Of a DNA stretch of 40,013 nt, positions 25,473 to 35,063 are shown piece after piece. The notes under the pieces were generated by a model. The model saw only the letters and a list, made by a program, of their open reading frames with translations. It had not been told where the DNA came from and searched no databases. How positions within the stretch are numbered: position 1 is the first letter of the stretch; each line of letters opens with the position of its first letter. The DNA lies in NCBI GenBank assembly GCA_964530335.1, contig CAZGYG010000019.1:1-40013 (forward strand), written 5' to 3'. A program made the position numbers and the translations under genes. Source of the stretch: VGDP01 sp964530335 (GTDB lineage: Bacteria; Pseudomonadota; Alphaproteobacteria; SP197).

Positions 25473-26821
25473 AGGCCGAGCCGATCCTTGACGGCGTAGG
25501 CCGCGTAGGCGGCGCGCAGATACCACACCCGCAGCGCCGCCAGCGGAAAGCGCCGGAGCGGTTGGCCGACGACCGCGGGCAACACTTCCTCGGCGCGCGC
25601 GTTGCCCGCGATGAGCCGCGCCACCGCGCGCCCGGACCAGTTGGCCCAGGCCACGCCGCTGCCGTGGTAGCCGACGGCGTAGGCGACCGAGGAATCGTCG
25701 GCCATGACCCCGATGTTGGGCGCGAGCGCGCGGCTGAGACAGACGAAGCCGCGCCAGGCGTGGGTGATCGGCACGTCGCGCCACGCCGGCCAGATGCGGC
25801 CGAGGTCCGCGGTCAGGCGGTCGCGCGTGACGGCCTCGTCCCCGGCGCGCACCGTGGTGTTGCCCCGCGCGCCGAGCAGGAATCGGCCGTCCTTGAGCAT
25901 GCGGTAGTAGTAGAACAGGTGCCGGCTGTCCCAGACCGGGTTCTCGGTCGTCCAGCGGTGGGCCGCGCGTTCGTCCGCGCTCAACGGCCGGGTGACGACG
26001 ATGTTCGATAGCGCGGGCAGCAGCACGCCGTCCATGCCCGGATGCAGCCCGTCACGGGTGAAGCCGTTGGTGGCGATGATGACCCGCCGGGCGCGGAGCG
26101 TGCCGCCGGGGGTGGCCAGCCGATGCTCGCCCCCGGCGCTTTCCCAGCCGAGCACGGGGGTCGCGCCGTGGATGACAGCGCCCCTGGCGAGGGCGGCGCG
26201 GGAGAGCCCGCGCACGAGCTTGAGCGGATGCAGGCCGAAGCCGACCGGGTAATGGATGGCGCCGAAGCACTCGGGCCCGGCGTAGCCCCGTTCGGCGAAC
26301 TCCTCGCGCGTGAGCGCCCGGCACGGCAGGCCGAGCATCAGGCTCTTGGCCGCCGCGTGGTCGGCCAGGCCGGCGGCCGCGCGCGGGCTGTGGGCGACGG
26401 CGTATTCGCCGTCGCCCTGGGCATCGAAGTCGATCGCTTCGTCGCGCCCCAGCGCGCGCACCAGATCGACCGCCTCGACGCCGGCGGCGAAGTAGCGGCG
26501 TACCTCGTCGGCGCCGAAGCGCGCGGTCATCTGGGCAAGGCTCATCTTGGCGCCCAACGGCCCGCAGAAGCCGCCGTTGCGCCCCGAGGCGCCCCAGCCC
26601 GGCGGGCCGGCCTCGAGCACCCGTGCCTGGATGCCGTGATCGCGCGCCAGGTGGTAGGCGGCCGAAAGCCCGGTGTAGCCGCCGCCGACGATCGCCACCT
26701 CGCACGCCTCGTCGCGCGCGAGCGGCGCGCAGCCCTCGACCGGTGGGCCCGCCGTTTCCTCCCAGTAGCTGCAGACCGGGCGGCCGGTATCGTAGATCGA
26801 GGGGTGGTAGAGCTGGGCCAT
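25469..26821 (-). CDS. FAD-dependent oxidoreductase (DAO family, PuuB/DadA-like)
   Basis: A 450-residue flavoprotein. The FAD-binding motif VAIVGGGYTGLSAAYHLA is at about 42-59 and is followed by the ASGRNGG segment typical of gamma-glutamylputrescine oxidoreductase-like enzymes. A YHGSGVAWANWSG segment near the C-terminus closes the FAD site. These enzymes oxidise the C-N bond of amines or amino acids using O2. AAAGGT lies 9 bases before the ATG. Given the polyamine-type importer in the same window, an amine substrate is likely but not proven. Confidence 0.87.
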   Translation of the reverse strand: MAQLYHPSIYDTGRPVCSYWEETAGPPVEGCAPLARDEACEVAIVGGGYTGLSAAYHLARDHGIQARVLEAGPPGWGASGRNGGFCGPLGAKMSLAQMTARFGADEVRRYFAAGVEAVDLVRALGRDEAIDFDAQGDGEYAVAHSPRAAAGLADHAAAKSLMLGLPCRALTREEFAERGYAGPECFGAIHYPVGFGLHPLKLVRGLSRAALARGAVIHGATPVLGWESAGGEHRLATPGGTLRARRVIIATNGFTRDGLHPGMDGVLLPALSNIVVTRPLSADERAAHRWTTENPVWDSRHLFYYYRMLKDGRFLLGARGNTTVRAGDEAVTRDRLTADLGRIWPAWRDVPITHAWRGFVCLSRALAPNIGVMADDSSVAYAVGYHGSGVAWANWSGRAVARLIAGNARAEEVLPAVVGQPLRRFPLAALRVWYLRAAYAAYAVKDRLGL

Positions 26822-26869
26822 GGCGCGGCGACCTTTATGCCGCCACCGCGCGGCAGGCGCCAGCGCCGG

Positions 26870-28102
26870 TTAAGGCTGCGCGCCGAGTTCCCGCGTCACG
26901 AGCTGCGCGCTGTCGGCGCGGTGGAAGATGACGGCGCAGGGCTGCCGGCGCGCGTCCAGCGTCATGCACGCCCGGGTCGCCGTGAGCCGGTCCACTCCGA
27001 CGTAGCGGGCGCGATAGAGCGGCGCCCCGGCGTTCTGTACTTCGACGATCAGGGCCACGGCGCCGGCGAAGGCGTCGGGCAACAGCCGTTCGGTCTGAAC
27101 CAGGGCGCGGCTGGCCGATTCGGCCGTGGCGTACGCGCCGACCTGGATGCCCCAGCCGTCGGGCGGGTCGTCGGCCGATCCGGCGCCGACGCCGGCCAGG
27201 ATCGTCTCGATCGTCGGCGGCGCGGCGGCGCTCTGGGTCGGCTTGGTCGCCGGAAGCGGCGCCAGGACCGCGGACGCCCGCTCGAACCCCAGGTCAAGCA
27301 ACCTGGCGACGTTCTGGTCGCGCCAGATGCGCGACCGGCCGCCGAGCAGGACGGCGACGATCCGCTTGCCGTCGCGCTCGGCCGAGGCCGCGAGGTTCCA
27401 GCCCGCCGCCTGGGTGAAGCCGGTCTTGAGACCGTCCAGGCCACGGTAGCTTTCGAGCAGCCGGTTGTGGTTGCGATACGTGGCGCCCTTCCAGGTGAAC
27501 GACGGCGTCGCGAAGAATTTGTAGTGCAGAGGGTGGTCCCGGCGCAGCGCCAGCGCCAAGCGCACCATGTCGCGCGCGGTGGTGACCATCGCCGGGTCCG
27601 GCAGGCCGGAGGCGTTGCGGAACACCGTGTCGCGCATGCCGAGCCGGCGCGCCTGAGCGGTCATCATGCGCGCGAACGCGCTTTCGCTGCCGCCCAGGTT
27701 CTCGGCGATCACCGTCGCCACGTCGTTGGCCGAGCGGGTGACGATGGCCAGAATCGCGTCGCGCACCTTGATCGTCTTGCCGGCGCGCAGCCCGATCTTG
27801 GTCGCCGGCTGGGCGGCGGCGTTGGCCGATATCGTGAGCCCGTCGTCGAGCCCGAGCCGGCCCAACTCGAGCGCCTGGAACACCAGGTACAGCGTCATCA
27901 TCTTGGCGAGCGAGGCCGGGTACATGCGGACGTCCGCGTTGCGGTCCGCAAGCACCCGCTCGGTCGAGCTGTCGACCACCAAGGCAGCGTAGTCGGAACT
28001 GGCGGCACGCGCGGCCGGCGCGGCCAGGGCGAACAGGGCGACCGCAAGGGTCGAGGCGAGCCTAACCCCCCAGTGGAATCGTTGAGGCCGCCATCCCCGC
28101 AT
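26870..28102 (-). CDS. D-alanyl-D-alanine carboxypeptidase (PBP5/6-like) with C-terminal SPOR domain
   Basis: A 410-residue protein. An N-terminal signal peptide ends near AARA-AS (about 33/34). The penicillin-binding motifs are SLAK (64-67), SAN (124-126) and KTG (226-228), the complete SxxK/SxN/KTG set of class C low-mass PBPs. A Pro/Ala-rich linker leads to a C-terminal SPOR-like domain (about 330-405, GWGIQVGAYATAESASRAL) that binds denuded septal peptidoglycan. The SPOR domain replaces the amphipathic membrane anchor of E. coli PBP5 and suggests targeting to the division site. A TTG at 28114 in the same frame has GGAGC nearby and could be the true start. Confidence 0.9.
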   Translation of the reverse strand: MRGWRPQRFHWGVRLASTLAVALFALAAPAARAASSDYAALVVDSSTERVLADRNADVRMYPASLAKMMTLYLVFQALELGRLGLDDGLTISANAAAQPATKIGLRAGKTIKVRDAILAIVTRSANDVATVIAENLGGSESAFARMMTAQARRLGMRDTVFRNASGLPDPAMVTTARDMVRLALALRRDHPLHYKFFATPSFTWKGATYRNHNRLLESYRGLDGLKTGFTQAAGWNLAASAERDGKRIVAVLLGGRSRIWRDQNVARLLDLGFERASAVLAPLPATKPTQSAAAPPTIETILAGVGAGSADDPPDGWGIQVGAYATAESASRALVQTERLLPDAFAGAVALIVEVQNAGAPLYRARYVGVDRLTATRACMTLDARRQPCAVIFHRADSAQLVTRELGAQP

Positions 28103-28291
28103 GGCCTGGCTCAAGCTGCTCCGTGCTCCAGATATGAAAGTATGGGTGAGAAGTGGCGCGCTTGTCTATGGAAAAACACGACGAATCCCCCACCTTGCCC
28201 TATCCCGGCGGCGGATCCCCGAGGGCCGCCGTCCGGTTATCCTCCATTCTGGGCGCCGATGGTTGGCGCATGGTTAACGCCCTCCGGCCCC

Positions 28292-29770
28292 TCATGACGC
28301 CAACCGTGGATACCGGTCGGCCCACGGCAGCGCGTGCTCAAGCGCTCGCGCCGCGCGCAGGACCAGGGCATCGGCACCAAGGGCTCCGACGATCTGGACA
28401 CCGATCGGCAGGCCGGCGGACGAGAAACCGCACGGCACGCTCGCGGCCGGCTGGCGCGTCAGGTTGAACGGATAGGTGAATGGCGTCCACGTGAACCAGC
28501 GCGGGTGCCACCACCCCTCGGGCACCTCGCGGCCGGCCTCGAACGCGACGATCGGCAGGGTCGGCGTGACCAGCAGGTCGTGGCGTTCGTGGAACAGGTT
28601 CATGCGCGTCCCGAGCGCGGCCCGCGCCTTCTCCGCGCCCAGCAGATCGCGCGCGCTCATGCCCTCGCCCTCCGCGACGATCTCGAGCAGCCCGGGTTCG
28701 ACCTGGCGGCGCTTGGCGGCGCTGACGGTGCGGAACAGACCGGCCGCGCCGGCGTACCACAGCGCGCGGAACATCTCCTGCGGGTTGTCGAAGCCGGGAT
28801 CGGCGCGTTCGACGTCCGCACCAAGGTCGCCCAGCGTGCTCACCGCACGGGCGACCGCGGCCGCGACCTCGGGATCGACCCGGACAAACCCGAGGTCCGG
28901 GCTGAACGCGATCCTGAGCCCGCGCACCCCTTCGTCCAGGCCGGCCAGATAGTCGCGCCCATCGCGGGGCAGCGCGTACCAATCCCGCGTGTCGGGCCCC
29001 GTCAACACGTTCATCATCAGCGCCGCGTCGCCGACGGTGCGCGTCATCGGGCCGACGTGGGCGAGCGTGCCGAACGGGCTCGGCGGGTAGGCCGGCACCC
29101 GCCCGAAGGTCGGCTTGAGCCCGACCAGCCCACTGAAGCCGCACGGGATGCGGATCGAGCCGCCGCCGTCGGTGCCGACCGTGAGCGGGCCGAGCCCCGC
29201 CGCGAGCGCCGCCGCCGACCCGCCGGACGATCCGCCCGGGGTCATGGCCGGGTTCCACGGGTTGCGCGTGACCCCGCTGCGCGGGCTGTCGGTGACGCCC
29301 TTCCAGCCGAACTCCGGCGTCGTCGTCTTGCCGAGGAAAACGGCGCCCGCCTCGCGCAGGCGCGCGACCGTGGGCGCGTCCTCGTCCCAGGTCTGCCAAC
29401 GGTCCACGGTCTTGGAACCGCGCAGCGTCGGCCAGCCGTTGGTCAGCAGCACGTCCTTGATCGTCGCCGGCACGCCGTCGAGCGGCCCCATAGGCTCGCC
29501 CTTGACCCAGCGCTCCTCCGCCGCCAGCGCGGCGGCGCGGGTCTTGGCCGCGTCGCGGAAGCAGAAGGCGTTGAGCTTTGGTTCCAGCGCGTCGATGCGC
29601 TTGAGCAGGGCATCGACGACTTCGACCGGCGACAGCCGCCGGGTTCGATACGCCGCGACGAGCTCGTGCGCCGAAAGCCAGGCCACGTCCAGGCCGGGCA
29701 GCGCCGTGGGAGCGGCGGGCGCCGGCGGCTCGATCACCGGTTCAGGCGCCGGCTTGGTGTCATCGGCCAT
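28292..29770 (-). CDS. Amidase (amidase signature family)
   Basis: A 492-residue enzyme with the Ser-cisSer-Lys triad. Lys105 is in ATIKD, the cis-Ser in PGGSSGGSAA (about 181/182), and the nucleophile Ser205 in GTDGGGSIRIP. The N-terminal 25 residues are a Pro/Ala-rich extension without a clear signal peptide. Family members hydrolyse aliphatic or aryl amides or act in GatCAB; no gatB/C neighbours are present, so a catabolic amidase is likely. It is divergent from the crotonase gene. The 28103-28291 interval upstream of the carboxypeptidase holds no gene that I see. Confidence 0.9.
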   Translation of the reverse strand: MADDTKPAPEPVIEPPAPAAPTALPGLDVAWLSAHELVAAYRTRRLSPVEVVDALLKRIDALEPKLNAFCFRDAAKTRAAALAAEERWVKGEPMGPLDGVPATIKDVLLTNGWPTLRGSKTVDRWQTWDEDAPTVARLREAGAVFLGKTTTPEFGWKGVTDSPRSGVTRNPWNPAMTPGGSSGGSAAALAAGLGPLTVGTDGGGSIRIPCGFSGLVGLKPTFGRVPAYPPSPFGTLAHVGPMTRTVGDAALMMNVLTGPDTRDWYALPRDGRDYLAGLDEGVRGLRIAFSPDLGFVRVDPEVAAAVARAVSTLGDLGADVERADPGFDNPQEMFRALWYAGAAGLFRTVSAAKRRQVEPGLLEIVAEGEGMSARDLLGAEKARAALGTRMNLFHERHDLLVTPTLPIVAFEAGREVPEGWWHPRWFTWTPFTYPFNLTRQPAASVPCGFSSAGLPIGVQIVGALGADALVLRAARALEHALPWADRYPRLAS

Positions 29771-29876
29771 GGCGCGAGAATGGCACCGGGCGGGCGCGCC
29801 CTGTCAACAACGCCCCGCGCGTTGCGCCGGCAAAGCCGATGGCCGAAGCTGGCGCGGTCGGACCAGGGAGGAACAT

Positions 29877-30620
29877 GTGGCGGAAGATCTCGTCACCTAC
29901 GACTCGGCGGGCGGGGTCGCGACCATCACGCTCAACCGCCCGGACAAGCTCAACGCGATCGACAGCCGCGTGTGCGAGGGGCTGCGCGCGGCGTTCGTGC
30001 GCTTGCAGGATGGTCCCGACCGCGCCGGCGTCCTGGTCGGCGCGGGGCCGCGCGCGTTCACCGCGGGCGCCGATGTCAACGACGTGCCCGAGCTCGCGCG
30101 CTGCATCCCCGGCGTCGGCGTCGCCCTCGACAAGCCGATCGTCGCCGCGATCCACGGCCATTGCATCGGCGGCGGCGTCATCCTGGCCATGATGGCGGAC
30201 CTGGCGGTCGCGGACACCAGCGCGCGGTTCAGCTACCCGGAGGCGCGCCTGGGCTTGAGCGGCGGCATGATCGCGGCGCTGGCGGGGCGTATCGCCCACA
30301 AGCACGCCATGGAGCTGATGCTGCTCGGCGCGACGTTCGACGCCGAGCGCGCCCGTGCCGTCGGGCTGGTCAACCGGGTCGTCGCGGCCGGCGAGCACCG
30401 CGCGGCGGCGACGGAGATGGCGCGGACGCTGGCCGGCCACGCGCCACTGGTCGTCGCCATGCTCAAGCGCTTCGTCGGCGATGCGATTTTGCCCAAGGGG
30501 CCGTCCGAGCACGCTGGCGTGGCGTGGCGCGAGATCGGCCGGATCATGGCCAGCGCCGACGCCAAGGAAGGCGTCGCCGCCGCCATCGCGAAACGGCCAC
30601 CCCGGTTCGAGGGCCGCTGA
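29877..30620 (+). CDS. Enoyl-CoA hydratase/isomerase (crotonase) family protein
   Basis: A 247-residue protein. The two oxyanion-hole segments are GPRAFTAGADV and HGHCIGGGVILAMMADL, both standard. The start is GTG at 29877 with AGGGAGGA 5 bases upstream; the ATG two bases earlier is in another frame. It acts on an acyl-CoA thioester (hydration, isomerisation or hydrolysis). Three bases separate it from the acyl-CoA synthetase gene, so activation and processing of an acyl-CoA are probably linked. Confidence 0.88.
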   Translation: MAEDLVTYDSAGGVATITLNRPDKLNAIDSRVCEGLRAAFVRLQDGPDRAGVLVGAGPRAFTAGADVNDVPELARCIPGVGVALDKPIVAAIHGHCIGGGVILAMMADLAVADTSARFSYPEARLGLSGGMIAALAGRIAHKHAMELMLLGATFDAERARAVGLVNRVVAAGEHRAAATEMARTLAGHAPLVVAMLKRFVGDAILPKGPSEHAGVAWREIGRIMASADAKEGVAAAIAKRPPRFEGR

Positions 30621-30623
30621 ACC

Positions 30624-32744
30624 GTGGCGTTGCCGCCCGCGGACATCGCGCGCATCGTCCGGCCGCGCTCGGTCGCCATCGTCGGCGCCTCCGAGGATGC
30701 CCGCAAGTTCGGCGGCCGCGTGCTGCGCAACGTGCTGCATCACCGCTTCCCCGGCCGGGTCGTGCCGATCAACCCGAACCGCGCGTCGCTGCTGGGCGTG
30801 CCGGCGTTCCCGTCGCTGGCGGCGGCCGGCGAGCCCGTGGACGTGGCGATCATCGCCGTGCCCAGGCCGTTGCTCGAAGCGAGCGTCACGGACTGCGCGG
30901 CGGCCGGAACCGGAGCCGCCGTGGTCATCACGTCCCAGTTCGCCGAGGTCGACGCCGAGGGCGCTCGGCTGCAAGACCGGCTGGTCGCCATCGCGCGCGC
31001 CGCCGGCATGCGCCTGATCGGGCCGAACTGCCTGGGCTTCATCAGCCCGTACGCCCGGCTCGCGCTCAACTCCTCGCCGGCCATGGAGGTTTCGCCGCTG
31101 ACCGAGGGCTCGATAGGCCTGGTCAGCCAGTCCGGCGCCCTGATGGCGACGCTCTACAACCGCGCCCTCGACGACGGGCTCGCGTTCAGCCTGGCGGTCT
31201 CGGTCGGCAACCAGGCGGACCTGGAGGCCATGGACTTCGTCGAGTTCCTGATCGACGACCCGGCGACCCGCGCGATCGCGCTCTACGCCGAGGGCTTCAA
31301 GGAGCCCATGCGCTTCCTCGCCGCGGCCGAGCGGGCGGCGGCGGCGGACAAGCCGCTGCTCATGGTCAAGGCCGGGAGCACGGCCGCGGGGGTCGCCGTG
31401 GCGCGCTCGCACACCGCGAGCCTGGCCGGCGACCACCGGGTGCTCGAGGCTGTGGCGCGGGCGCGCGGCGTCGTCATGCTCGACGACCCCGACGCCATGC
31501 TGCGCGCCGCCGGCCTGCTCGTGCGCCACGGCCGTCCAGGGCCCGGCGGCATCGGCGTCGTCTCGCCCTCCGGCGGGGCGGCGGCGATCGTCGCCGACCG
31601 GCTGTCCGGCGGCGGATTGCGGCTGGCCGGGCTCGGGCCGGGGACGCGCGGCGCGCTGGCGCCGATGTTCATGGACAGCCAGATCGGCAACCCGCTCGAC
31701 CTCGGCGGCCGGCGTGAGGGCGAGTACGACGACGTCGCGCGGCGGACCATCGAGGCCCTGGCCGCCGAGCCGGACATCGCCGCGTTCCTGATCGTGCTGA
31801 CCACGGCGCCCATGCTCGACGAGATCGCGTCGGCGCTGGCCCTGCCGCTGCAAGGTTCGGGCAAGCCGGCCTTGTTCGTCGTGTTGCCGGGCGGCGCTGG
31901 CGATGCCGCCCGACGCGCCATCGCGCAGACCGGTTTCCTGTGCTTCGACACCATCGACGAGGCGGTGCGCGTGCTCGGCGGCTGGGCGGCGACCCGGCCG
32001 GCCACCCGGCCCGGGCGATCGCCGCGCCCAGCGGATCTGCCCGCCGCGCCCCCGCCCCCTGGCGCCGGCCCGCTGACCGAGCCAGAAGCCATGGCGCTGA
32101 TCGCCGACTACGGGGTCTCGGTCCCGGCGCAGCGCGTCGTCGCGACCGAGGACGATGCCGTAGCCGCCGCGCGCGTCATAGGCTTCCCCGTCGCGCTCAA
32201 GGGCATGGCCCGCGCGCTCGTTCACAAGAGCGACGCGGGCGCCGTCGCGCTAGGGCTCGGCGACGAGGCGGAGTTGCGCGCGGCCTGGCGCCGCGTCCGG
32301 GCCAATGTGCGGACGCGCGCCGGCATCGAGATCGAGGGCGCGGTTGTCGCCGCCATGGCGCGGGGCGAGGCCGAGCTGATCCTGGGCCTGCGCCGCGACG
32401 CCCAGTTCGGCGCCATGGTCCTGGCCGGATTCGGCGGCGTGTTCACCGAGCTGGTGGCCGATACCGCCATCGCCGAAGCCCCTGTTGCTCCAGCGACGGC
32501 GCGGGCCATGCTCGAGGGGCTGCGGTTGTGGCCCCTGCTGGCCGGCGCGCGCGGCCGCGCCAAGCTGGACGTCGCGGCCGTGGTCGATGCCTTGGTCCGG
32601 CTGTCGTGGCTCGGCCACGACCTCGGCCCACGCCTGGTCGAGCTCGACGTCAACCCGCTGATCGTCGGCGTCTCCGGCGTCGTCGCCGTCGACGCCCGGG
32701 CGACGGTCCTGTCGGTAGCGCGCGAAGATGTCCGCGTTGGGTAG
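30624..32744 (+). CDS. NDP-forming acyl-CoA synthetase (acetate-CoA ligase family)
   Basis: A 706-residue fusion of the alpha and beta parts of ADP-forming acyl-CoA synthetase. The CoA-binding domain (about 5-130) starts RPRSVAIVGASED. Succinyl-CoA-ligase-like domains follow, with the phosphohistidine His263 in RSHTASLAG. After a Pro-rich linker (about 455-490) comes an ATP-grasp domain ending LVELDVNPLIV. It interconverts acyl-CoA and acid with ADP/ATP. GTG start. The final residues (LSVAREDVRVG) differ from those of the duplicated 3' remnant at 33584-33724, so the C-terminus may have been replaced. Confidence 0.88.
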   Translation: MALPPADIARIVRPRSVAIVGASEDARKFGGRVLRNVLHHRFPGRVVPINPNRASLLGVPAFPSLAAAGEPVDVAIIAVPRPLLEASVTDCAAAGTGAAVVITSQFAEVDAEGARLQDRLVAIARAAGMRLIGPNCLGFISPYARLALNSSPAMEVSPLTEGSIGLVSQSGALMATLYNRALDDGLAFSLAVSVGNQADLEAMDFVEFLIDDPATRAIALYAEGFKEPMRFLAAAERAAAADKPLLMVKAGSTAAGVAVARSHTASLAGDHRVLEAVARARGVVMLDDPDAMLRAAGLLVRHGRPGPGGIGVVSPSGGAAAIVADRLSGGGLRLAGLGPGTRGALAPMFMDSQIGNPLDLGGRREGEYDDVARRTIEALAAEPDIAAFLIVLTTAPMLDEIASALALPLQGSGKPALFVVLPGGAGDAARRAIAQTGFLCFDTIDEAVRVLGGWAATRPATRPGRSPRPADLPAAPPPPGAGPLTEPEAMALIADYGVSVPAQRVVATEDDAVAAARVIGFPVALKGMARALVHKSDAGAVALGLGDEAELRAAWRRVRANVRTRAGIEIEGAVVAAMARGEAELILGLRRDAQFGAMVLAGFGGVFTELVADTAIAEAPVAPATARAMLEGLRLWPLLAGARGRAKLDVAAVVDALVRLSWLGHDLGPRLVELDVNPLIVGVSGVVAVDARATVLSVAREDVRVG

Positions 32745-32845
32745 CACATCATGTGTCCGCTTCCGATGGAGCGAGGCCCGTGGGGATGTGGGTGGCGCGG
32801 AGCGCCGTCCAAGTTTCCACAGGCCGGGCGTGCCGAGGCGAACGG

Positions 32846-32874
32846 TTGACTGTAGTGCGGCAATGCCGTACGAT
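32846..32874 (+). promoter_or_regulatory. Promoter with internal palindrome, higBA-type module
   Basis: TTGACT (32846-32851), 17-base spacer, TACGAT (32869-32874). The palindrome CGGCA-A-TGCCG (32858-32868) fills the 3' part of the spacer, where an HTH antitoxin would block polymerase. The predicted transcription start (about 32881-32883) coincides with the GTG of the toxin gene, so the mRNA may be leaderless. Confidence 0.65.
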
Positions 32875-32882
32875 ACCTGATC

Positions 32883-33236
32883 GTGCGCCAGCGTCCGGTG
32901 ACCGTCGTCGAGACGGCGGAGTTCGTGCACGCCGCCTCGGGAGTGTTGGCGCCGGACGAAGTGGACGCGCTCAAGCTTGCCCTCGCCTTCTGGCCGACGG
33001 CGGGCGTCGTGATCCCGGGCACGGGCGGGTTGCGCAAGCTCCGCTGGGGCGCGCAGGGCAAGGGCAAGCGCGGCGGCGCACGCGTGATCACTTACTTCCA
33101 CGACGAGGCGATGCCTCTTTTCCTGGTGACGGTCTATGCCAAGAGCAAGCAAGCGGACATCCCGGCGGCATCGCGGCGGCGCTACGCCGAGCTCGCCCGG
33201 CGGCTCGTCGCGACCTATCGACCGAGGCGCCGGTGA
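32883..33236 (+). CDS. RelE/HigB-family toxin of a type II toxin-antitoxin system
   Basis: A 117-residue basic protein. The pattern GLRKLRWGAQGKGKRGGARVITYF followed by LFLVTVYAKSKQADI is the RelE/HigB (Gp49-like) core, where the conserved basic residues contact mRNA on the ribosome. Toxin-first order with an XRE antitoxin is the HigBA arrangement. The start is GTG with no Shine-Dalgarno and lies at the expected transcription start. The TGA lies one base before the antitoxin GTG. The ends of the module adjoin a duplicated piece of the upstream acyl-CoA synthetase gene. Confidence 0.82.
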   Translation: MRQRPVTVVETAEFVHAASGVLAPDEVDALKLALAFWPTAGVVIPGTGGLRKLRWGAQGKGKRGGARVITYFHDEAMPLFLVTVYAKSKQADIPAASRRRYAELARRLVATYRPRRR

Positions 33237-33237
33237 C

Positions 33238-33528
33238 GTGAACGCGAGCATCCTTCGCGGGCTCGAGGACGCGCTCGCCTACGCCCGGGGCGACGCCCGC
33301 CGTGGCCGGCCCACGACCGTCCGCGTGCCCGAGCCGGACGTGAAGGCGATCCGCCGGCGCCTCGACCTTTCGCAGGCCGAGTTCGCGGCGCGCTTCGGGT
33401 TCAACCTCGGAACGGTGCGCGACTGGGAGCAGGGCCGGCGACGGCCCGAGGGTCCGGCGCGCGTCCTCCTCGCCGTCATCGCGCGCGACCCGGCCGCCGT
33501 CGATCGCGTGCTCGCGGCGGCGGAGTAG
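33238..33528 (+). CDS. XRE/HigA-family antitoxin
   Basis: A 96-residue protein. The helix-turn-helix at about 42-75 reads LDLSQAEFAARFGFNLGTVRDWEQGRR, the typical HigA-type pattern. The N-terminal 35 residues are likely the toxin-neutralising part. It starts at GTG 33238 directly after the toxin stop. It probably represses the promoter at 32846-32874 through the palindrome there. Confidence 0.83.
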   Translation: MNASILRGLEDALAYARGDARRGRPTTVRVPEPDVKAIRRRLDLSQAEFAARFGFNLGTVRDWEQGRRRPEGPARVLLAVIARDPAAVDRVLAAAE

Positions 33529-33583
33529 ATCGAACCGGCCGCCGACCGTGCGGGAACTCGCGTGGAGGCTATGACCACCGAGT

Positions 33584-33724
33584 TCGTGGCTCGGCCACGA
33601 CCTCGGCCCGCGCCTGGTCGAGCTCGACGTCAACCCGCTGCTGGTCGGGACCGAAGGCGTCGTGGCGGTCGATGCCCGTGCGACGCTGGCTGAAAGTATT
33701 TCGTCGCCCCCGGTGCGGTACTAG
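33584..33724 (+). pseudogene. Duplicated 3' end of the acyl-CoA synthetase gene
   Basis: In the frame used by the intact gene, this stretch reads SWLGHDLGPRLVELDVNPL and continues to a TAG at 33722-33724 (VDARATLAESISSPPVRY). 33584-33640 matches 32604-32660 with one mismatch in 57 bases; further on the two diverge but still encode similar residues (GVVAVDARAT). There is no in-frame start. It lies directly upstream of purA and the HigBA pair lies between the two copies. The tail may carry the purA promoter (TAGACT at about 33722). Confidence 0.8.
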
Positions 33725-33760
33725 ACTGCGCCACCGGACCAGGGGCCGGAGTCTCCGTCG

Positions 33761-35053
<1,293 letters not shown>

Positions 35054-35063
35054 TCGCGCAGCT

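Noticed and set aside
33571..33724. Small gene starting at ATG 33571
   Set aside because: That ATG is in a different frame from the synthetase-like remnant and the frame has no protein-like character.
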